Assembly: GCA_023653115.1 (NCBI GenBank)
Contig: JAMNXO010000003.1
Coordinates: 62,001 to 126,000 of the forward strand
Direction: 5' to 3'
DNA: 64,000 bases
Source of the DNA: Erythrobacter sp.
GTDB taxonomy: Bacteria > Pseudomonadota > Alphaproteobacteria > Sphingomonadales > Sphingomonadaceae
This document shows positions 58,237-64,000 of the stretch, in pieces. The notes under the pieces are model-generated. The model worked only from the letters and a program-made list of their open reading frames with translations. It was not told the DNA's origin and did not search any database. Numbering within the stretch: position 1 is the stretch's first letter; each line of letters begins with the position of its first letter. Made by a program: the position numbers and the translations under genes.

Positions 58237-60666
58237 TTGCGCTTGTCCGGCTCGGCCCCCGCTGCCTCGCCCATCAGGTCGCGGCTGACGCGGTCCATGC
58301 TGGCCTCGTCCTTGAAGGCTTCGATCCGGCTCGGGATGATCCGGCGCGGATAGTGGTTGTTCTCAAGGTCGGCATCGCCGGTTTCCCAATCGGGATCGAC
58401 CACCACCTGCACCAGTTCCTTGCCCTTGGGGAACACCAGCAGCTTGGCCACATCGCGCGCGTTGCGGCGCCAGATTTCAGCCGGGATGTTCATCTTCTGG
58501 GTGGAGCCATCCTTGAAGGTGAGGCCGAGGATCACCGGCATCACCAGCCCGCCCTTGTTGCTGAAGTTGAGGACGTAGTAATTCGCGTCCTCCTTCACCG
58601 CGCGGTCGAACACCTGGCGCTCCCACGGGTCCAGTCCCTCAAGGAAGCTGGTATAGCCCTTGCGATCCTTGGGGGTGACGGTGAACTGGTCATTGGTGTC
58701 GTAGAAATCGCGCACGCCGGGGTTTTCCAGCACCCAGATCGGCAGGCCCTGCGCCTTGTTAAGGCCGATGCCGACCAGATCGGGCTCGGCCTCCTTCTCG
58801 GCGCGGCGGCGCGGCAGATCAATGTCGGGATCCTTGGTGTCGACCTTCAGGCGGTAGATCGAGTCGAGCGAAATATCGACATGATCGGTGGAGTAGAACC
58901 ACCCGCGCCAGAACCAGTCGAGATCGGTGCCCGACGCTTCCTCCATGGTGCGGAAGAAATCGGCCGGGGTGGGCCGCTTGAACTTCCAGCGGCGGGCATA
59001 TTCCTTCAGCGCGAAATCGAACCGCTCGCGCCCGATGATGGTGTCGCGCAGCAGGTGATAGGCGGCCGACGGCTTGCCATAGGCGTTGGAGCCCAGGTTG
59101 GTGACCGAATCCGACTGGGTCATGATCGGCTCCTGCTGGTTCGAGACCATGTAGCTCACCAGATCACGCGGCACGCTGCGGGTCCACGGCATATTCGGAT
59201 CCCATTCGAAGCCCGCGACCGAATCGAGGAAGGAGTTGAGCCCTTCATCCATCCAGGTCCACTGGCGCTCGTCCGAGTTCACCGTCATCGGGAAGTAGAT
59301 GTGCCCGATCTCGTGGATCACCACGCCGACCAGGAACATCTTTTCGGCCAGCGAATAGGTGCGCGTGCCGTCCTTGTTCAAGGTGGTGCGCGGGCCGTTG
59401 AAGGTGATCATCGGATATTCCATCCCGCCGACCGGCCCGTTGACGGACTGCGCGGTGGGATAGGGATAATCGAAGCTGAAGCGCGAATAGACCTTCAGCG
59501 TGTGGACCACGGCGGCGGTGGAATACTTCTTCCAAAGGTCGCCGCCTTCCTTGGGCCAGAAGCTCATGGCGAGCACGGTTTCGTTCTCAGCGCCGGGCTG
59601 CTTCACCCCTTGCGCGTCCCACATGAACTTGCGGCTGGAAGCCCAGGCGAAATCGCGCACATTGGTGGCGGCGAACTTCCAGGTCTTGGTGCCCTTGGGG
59701 TTGCCGGCTTCGGCAGCGGCGGCTTCCTGCGGGGTGACGATGAACATCGGTGCGGCGGCATCCTTGGCCGTCTCCAGCCGCTGACGCTGGGCGGCGGTGA
59801 GCACGGCGTCAGGGTTCTGGATCGTGCCGGTCGCAGCGATGATGTGGTCCGACGGCACCGTCAGATCGACCTCGTAATCGCCGAATTCGAGCGTGAATTC
59901 GCCGCGGCCAAGGAACTCCTTGTTGTGCCAGCCTTCGTAGTCCGAATAGACCACCATGCGCGGGAACCACTGGGCGAGCAGGAAGATATCGTTGCCGCCC
60001 TTGCGCGGATCATCGGGGAAGTGCTCGTAGCCCGAACGCGCGTTGATCGCGTCTTCCTCGACAATGTTGAACGCCCATTCGATCGCGAATTCGGTGGTCT
60101 CGCCCGGCGCGAGCGGCGCGGGCAGATCGACCCGCATCAGCGTGCCGACGATGGTGTGCGGCAGGGCCGCGCCGTCCATCAGCGTCACTGCGCTGATATC
60201 ATAGCCATACTCGTTATCGGCCATCGCCTGCTGGCGGCGCAGTTCGTCCATCGACAGCTTGGTCGGCTCGGAGGCCGAACCGAGGCTCACCTTCGGCCCG
60301 CGCCGGCCAGGGCCGCCGAACGCATCGGTCAGCTCGGCCATCGAATCGCGCTTGAAGATGTTCTGATCGAGCTGGAGCCACAGCCACGGCAGCGCGTCGG
60401 GCGAATTGTTGGTGTAGCGGATTGTCGCCTTCGCAGTCAGGCGGCGCTTGGTCTCGTCGAGCGTGGCGGTGATCTTGTAATCGACTTTCTGCTGCCAGTA
60501 TTCGTGGCCCGGCGCGCCGCTCGCATTGCGGGTGGTGCTGGGATCGGGCAGCACTTCATCAAGCTGGCGGAACTTGTCTTCAAAGCTCCCCTTGGTCTGC
60601 TGCACGCCCTGGGCAGAGGCGGGGATTGGCAAGCAGCAGCGCGGCGACAAACAGCAGGAAACGCAA
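58233..60666 (-). CDS. M1 family metallopeptidase with an apparent frameshift in the signal peptide
   Basis: A ~810-residue exported aminopeptidase-like protein. The zinc site is intact: VVIHEIGHIYFP (HExxH) and, 18 residues on, WMDEGLNSF with the third ligand Glu; GGMEYPMITF replaces the usual GAMEN exopeptidase loop. The body frame has no convincing start. On the minus strand TTG 60666, preceded by GGAG with 7-nt spacing, encodes LRFLLFVAALLLA in another frame, and the body frame resumes with IPASAQGVQQ, the expected cleavage region. One extra A in GCCAATCCC near 60627 explains the break. Sequencing error or a real mutation are both possible. Confidence 0.85.
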
Positions 60667-60783
60667 GGGCGCTCTCCGGAAAGGGGGGATGTGACAGGTT
60701 GATGAACCTTGGTCACAGCCCAAAAGTTCCGGCCGCGCAAGGCGGAAATTGTCTTTGGCCCGTGCTCCGCCTATCGCCGCGCG

Positions 60784-60969
60784 ATGACCGAGCCCGACTG
60801 GCACGCCCTGCACGAAGCCGCCTGCGCCCGCGGGCAAGCGACCTATCGCGATCCCGAGACCGGCTACACCGTGTTCACGCGCGTCGCGCACCTGAAGCGC
60901 GGCAAGTGCTGCGGATCGGCCTGCCGCCACTGCCCCTATGGTCACGAAGCTGTCCTGCCGCTGCGCTGA
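60784..60969 (+). CDS. DUF5522 domain small protein
   Basis: A 61-aa protein starting MTEPDWHALHEAACARGQ and ending with RGKCCGSACRHCPYGHEAV, the conserved Cys-rich DUF5522 motif (CCGxxCRHCPYGH). Metal binding through these Cys/His residues is plausible but unproven. The longer track start at 60709 adds non-family residues. It lies 55 nt upstream of frmA on the same strand. Confidence 0.83.
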   Translation: MTEPDWHALHEAACARGQATYRDPETGYTVFTRVAHLKRGKCCGSACRHCPYGHEAVLPLR

Positions 60970-61024
60970 GACTTGCCAAGCTGCAAACCTGCGGGAATAG
61001 GCGTTTGCCCAAGGAGACCCGCCC

Positions 61025-62137
61025 ATGAAGACCCGCGCCGCCGTTGCCTTTGCCGCCAAACAACCGCTCGAAATTGTCGAGCTTGATCTCGAAGGCCCCA
61101 AGGCCGGTGAAGTGCTGGTCGAAATCATGGCGACCGGCATCTGCCACACCGATGCCTACACGCTCGACGGGTTCGACAGCGAGGGCATCTTTCCCTCTGT
61201 GCTCGGCCACGAGGGCGCAGGCATCGTGCGCGAAGTGGGCGCGGGCGTGACGAGCGTGAAGCCCGGCGATCACGTGATCCCGCTCTACACCCCCGAATGC
61301 CGCCAGTGTAAGTCGTGCCTTTCGGGCAAGACCAACCTGTGCACCGCGATCCGCGCCACGCAGGGCAAGGGCCTGATGCCCGACGGCACCACGCGCTTCA
61401 GCTACAAGGGCCAGCCAATCTTCCACTACATGGGCTGCTCGACCTTCTCGAACTTCACCGTCCTGCCCGAAATCGCGGTCGCCAAGATCCGTGAGGACGC
61501 GCCGTTCCAGTCCGCCTGCTATATCGGCTGCGGGGTGACCACCGGGGTCGGCGCGGTCACCAACACCGCCAAGGTGCAGGTGGGCGACAATGTCGTGGTG
61601 TTCGGCCTCGGCGGGATTGGCCTCAACGTCATTCAGGGCGCGCGGCTGGCCGGCGCGAACCTCATCATCGGCGTCGACATCAATCCGGCGCGCGAGGAAT
61701 GGGGCAAGCGCTTCGGCATGACCCACTTCCTCAACTCCAAGGGCCTGAGCCGCGAGGAGACGGTCGCCAAGATCGTCGAAATGACCGACGGGGGCGCGGA
61801 TTACACCTTCGATGCCACCGGCAACACCGAGGTGATGCGCACCGCGCTGGAGGCCTGCCACCGCGGCTGGGGCACCTCGATCATCATCGGCGTGGCCGAA
61901 GCGGGTAAGGAAATCGCCACCCGCCCGTTCCAGCTGGTGACGGGGCGCAACTGGCGCGGCACGGCCTTCGGCGGGGCCAAGGGCCGTACCGATGTGCCCA
62001 AGATCGTCGATATGTACATGACCGGCAAGATCGAGATTGATCCGATGATCACCCACGTGATGGGTCTGGAAGAGATCAACACCGCTTTCAATCTGATGCA
62101 CGAAGGCAAGTCGATCCGTTCCGTCGTGGTGTTCTGA
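61025..62137 (+). CDS. frmA: S-(hydroxymethyl)glutathione dehydrogenase (class III ADH)
   Basis: Oxidises the glutathione-formaldehyde adduct using NAD+, detoxifying formaldehyde. The 370-aa zinc enzyme has catalytic ligands in [12 protein letters not shown] and GHEGAGIV, the structural zinc cysteines in [29 protein letters not shown] and the Rossmann [14 protein letters not shown] with [31 protein letters not shown] is typical of class III. AAGGAGA precedes the ATG. An S-formylglutathione hydrolase gene is not adjacent. Confidence 0.95.
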   Translation: MKTRAAVAFAAKQPLEIVELDLEGPKAGEVLVEIMATGICHTDAYTLDGFDSEGIFPSVLGHEGAGIVREVGAGVTSVKPGDHVIPLYTPECRQCKSCLSGKTNLCTAIRATQGKGLMPDGTTRFSYKGQPIFHYMGCSTFSNFTVLPEIAVAKIREDAPFQSACYIGCGVTTGVGAVTNTAKVQVGDNVVVFGLGGIGLNVIQGARLAGANLIIGVDINPAREEWGKRFGMTHFLNSKGLSREETVAKIVEMTDGGADYTFDATGNTEVMRTALEACHRGWGTSIIIGVAEAGKEIATRPFQLVTGRNWRGTAFGGAKGRTDVPKIVDMYMTGKIEIDPMITHVMGLEEINTAFNLMHEGKSIRSVVVF

Positions 62138-62224
62138 CCTTGCGCTCGCCGGTGGTTAACCGGCTGGTTACGCCGCAGGGCTAGGGGTTAGCCGCGCGCA
62201 AGCCGCGTGCGTCCAAGGTTAGCC

Positions 62225-63325
62225 ATGTACCACAGCAGGATTGCAGCCGGCACGCCGACTGTCACAGCGATAGCGGGCTTCCCGCCCGAGATTGACGCGC
62301 TGGCGCAAGGCAACCTTGCGGGCCACGGCTTCCTGCGTGCGGCATGGTATCACGGCGCGGGCGAGGCGGCTGGCTGCACGCTGATCGTCCGGCGCGGCGC
62401 GGGCGACATGGGCGGCGCGCCGATCGCGGCGATCCCGACTGTCGGCTTCGGCCCGGCGCTGCTCCGCGCCCGCAAGGTTTCGGGCAGTTACTGGCCATTC
62501 CGCGCCCCCTTGCTGGCCCCCGATTGCAGCGCGCAAGAATTGGCCGAAGCGCTGCGCCATCCCGCCGCGGCGCGCAGCCTTGGCCCGCTTTGGCGGATCG
62601 GCCCGACGCGGCTTGATGACCCGGTCACCCTGCGCTTTGTCGAAGCGGCCCGTCTGGCGCGCTGGACAGTCTTGTCGCGTCCGGCCGGCACCAGCTGGGT
62701 GATCGATCTCGATCCTGCCGCGCCCAAGGGCAACACCCGCAGTTCGGTCGCGCGAAAGCTGCGTGCCGGATGGCGCAAGCTGGAGGCGCTGGGCACCCCG
62801 CACTGGCGCTATGTGCGCGGCGCACAGTGGAACGCGGACGTGCTGGCCGATCTTGCCCGGATCGAGGCCGACAGCTGGATCGCGCGCACCACCGATGGCA
62901 GCGGGGCAAAATTTCTTACCCCGCAAAAGCGCGCCCAATGGCTGGCCATGATCGCCGATCCGGTGCTGGCGCAAAGCCTGTCGGCAACGCTGCTGATGCT
63001 GGACGAACGGCCGATCGGCTTCAGCTTCGATTGCGACGATGGCCCAATCCGGTACGCGATCGCCGGAACCCATGTCGAGGATCTGAAGCACTGCTATATC
63101 GGCAAACATATCAATTACCGGGCAATGGATGATGCAACGGCAAATGGCCTGCGGCTGATGGATCTGGGCTCGGGGGACACTGGCTACAAGCGCGAAATGG
63201 GCGCGACGGCGGGCTATGCGCTGGCCGATCTGCTGTTCGTGCGCAATCCGCTTGCGGCGCGGGTGCTGGCGCGGATCTGGGGCGGGGCGCCGCCGCTGCC
63301 GCCGCAGGGTGCCGCGCATGGCTGA
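62225..63325 (+). CDS. GNAT/CelD-like acyltransferase of a polysaccharide locus
   Basis: A ~366-aa protein of the BioF2-like/FemAB-type acetyltransferase group: GHGFLRAAWYHGAGEAAGCTLIVRR in the first half and RIEADSWIARTTDGSGAKFLT, LLMLDERPIGFSFDCDDGPIRYAI, GSGDTGYKREMGA in the second. Relatives are linked to cellulose and exopolysaccharide synthesis; the substrate is unknown. ATG 62225 has AAGG 6 nt upstream and is preferred to GTG 62207. It overlaps the following flippase start by 9 nt, supporting an exopolysaccharide operon that continues beyond the window. Confidence 0.8.
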   Translation: MYHSRIAAGTPTVTAIAGFPPEIDALAQGNLAGHGFLRAAWYHGAGEAAGCTLIVRRGAGDMGGAPIAAIPTVGFGPALLRARKVSGSYWPFRAPLLAPDCSAQELAEALRHPAAARSLGPLWRIGPTRLDDPVTLRFVEAARLARWTVLSRPAGTSWVIDLDPAAPKGNTRSSVARKLRAGWRKLEALGTPHWRYVRGAQWNADVLADLARIEADSWIARTTDGSGAKFLTPQKRAQWLAMIADPVLAQSLSATLLMLDERPIGFSFDCDDGPIRYAIAGTHVEDLKHCYIGKHINYRAMDDATANGLRLMDLGSGDTGYKREMGATAGYALADLLFVRNPLAARVLARIWGGAPPLPPQGAAHG

Positions 63326-64000
63326 GGCCGACCGGCTTTCTCCCGCTGTCTCGCTCGCCGCGCAGGTCCGCACGGCGGTGCTGTGGCGCTCGGGCAGCCA
63401 GGTGTTCACGCAGATCGTGTCCTGGTGTTCCACGCTGATCGTGATCCGCCTGCTGGCGCCGCAGGATTACGGCCTGTTCGCGATGGCGCAGGTGATGCTG
63501 GTGCTGCTGAGCACGATGAACGGCTGGGGCCTCGCCTCGGCACTGATCCGCGAGGAGCACGTCAGCGAAGAACGCCTGCGCCAGACGCTGGGGATGCTGA
63601 TCCTGCTCAATGCCGGCTTGGCGCTGGCGCAGTTCCTTGCCGCGCCGCTGGTCGCCATGTGGTTCGATCAGCCGCAGGTGGCAGAGCTGCTGCGGGTGCA
63701 ATCGCTGCTCTATCTCGGCGTGCCGTTCTGCGCGCTGCCGCACGCGATGCTCAGCCGCAAAATGGATTTCCGCCGCCCCGCGCAGGTGCGCCTCGCTGCC
63801 GCGCTGGCGGGCGCGAGTGTGGCGCTCACCGGCGCGTTTTCGGGCTGGGGCGTGTGGACGCTGGTTGCCGCGCCCATGGCGATGCTGCTGACCGAGGCGA
63901 CCGGCATGACCCTTGCCGCGCGCGCGCCGATCCGCCCGAGCTTCCGCTTTGCCGGCGCCGGCCATATCGCAGGCTTCGGCGGAGTGATGACGGCGACCCA
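63317..64000 (+). CDS. oligosaccharide flippase / polysaccharide biosynthesis protein (partial)
   Basis: Absent from the track because it runs off the window. From ATG 63317 I read MAEADRLSPAVSLAAQVRTA, then VIRLLAPQDYGLFAMAQVMLVLL, MNGWGLASALIREE, TLGMLILLNAGLALAQFLAA and SRKMDFRRPAQVRLAAALAG. This is a Wzx/MATE-type (RfbX, PST family) membrane protein that would move lipid-linked glycan across the inner membrane. The 228 codons present cover roughly the N-terminal half. The start overlaps the GNAT gene by 9 nt. Confidence 0.9.

Noticed and set aside
1-64000. CRISPR array, prophage or transposon
   Set aside because: No regularly spaced repeat-spacer series, no phage structural genes and no transposase frames were found; the repeats present are short intergenic palindromes.

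Overview
The window looks like a chromosomal segment of an aerobic alphaproteobacterium of the Sphingomonadales, most likely Erythrobacteraceae (Erythrobacter/Porphyrobacter type). This rests on high GC, alphaproteobacterial markers (NDUFA12, DUF2155, the SDHAF4-like DUF1674 protein, MetX-MetW), an Oar-like TonB-dependent receptor, a heme oxygenase/bacteriophytochrome pair of the HWE-kinase type, and the small dispersed repeats common in this group. The genus is an inference from gene content. No phage, transposase, integrase or CRISPR array was seen; most of the segment is ordinary core genome with short intergenic repeats.

Layout. 1-3.4 kb: tRNA-Trp, aat, DUF2155 lipoprotein, NDUFA12, two repeat copies, DUF192 lipoprotein, recX. 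3.5-6.1 kb: a stand-alone fatty acyl-AMP ligase and an unrecognised HTH protein with three tandem palindromes at its start. 6.2-10.3 kb: DUF389 membrane protein divergent from a TelA/XpaC/PHA-system operon. 10.3-13.7 kb: bphO-bphP with a PpsR-like box over its promoter, ended by a giant hairpin. 13.7-16.4 kb: GDP-mannose genes and TonB. 16.5-23 kb: MASE1 hybrid kinase and a large TonB-dependent receptor. 23.3-32.5 kb: 2OG-Fe(II) oxygenase with a nucleoside transporter, queuosine-precursor transporter, MliC lipoprotein, tRNA-Lys, folK, aguB, an apparently exported methyltransferase, msrA, rsmB and SDHAF4. 32.5-38.4 kb: P450, ferrochelatase, a molybdopterin oxidoreductase large subunit and Mrp. 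38.5-44.5 kb: envelope quality control (hflK-hflC, DegP) and a class A PBP. 44.6-50.6 kb: msrB, GST, VOC protein, metW-metX divergent from hisC-tyrA. 50.7-55.2 kb: ftsE-ftsX-ydcF-plsC and a zinc-ribbon membrane protein. 55.3-60.7 kb: tRNA-Leu, a GAF-PAS-GGDEF-EAL protein, DUF6702 and an M1 peptidase whose signal peptide is out of frame. 60.8-64 kb: DUF5522, glutathione-dependent formaldehyde dehydrogenase, a GNAT/CelD-like protein and a truncated polysaccharide flippase.

The genes support general themes rather than one pathway: red-light sensing (bphO makes the biliverdin used by bphP), two-component and cyclic-di-GMP signalling, TonB-driven outer-membrane uptake, envelope maintenance, methionine and aromatic amino-acid synthesis, and repair of oxidised methionine. 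The most unusual item is a dispersed structured element (four copies) whose terminal hairpin keeps a GGAG/GGAA loop while both stem sides change together. Also notable are a 31-bp perfect inverted repeat between convergent genes, the PpsR-type site at bphO, the triple operator of the unknown HTH gene, the shared low-complexity tails of aat and DUF2155, and the probable frameshift in the M1 peptidase.
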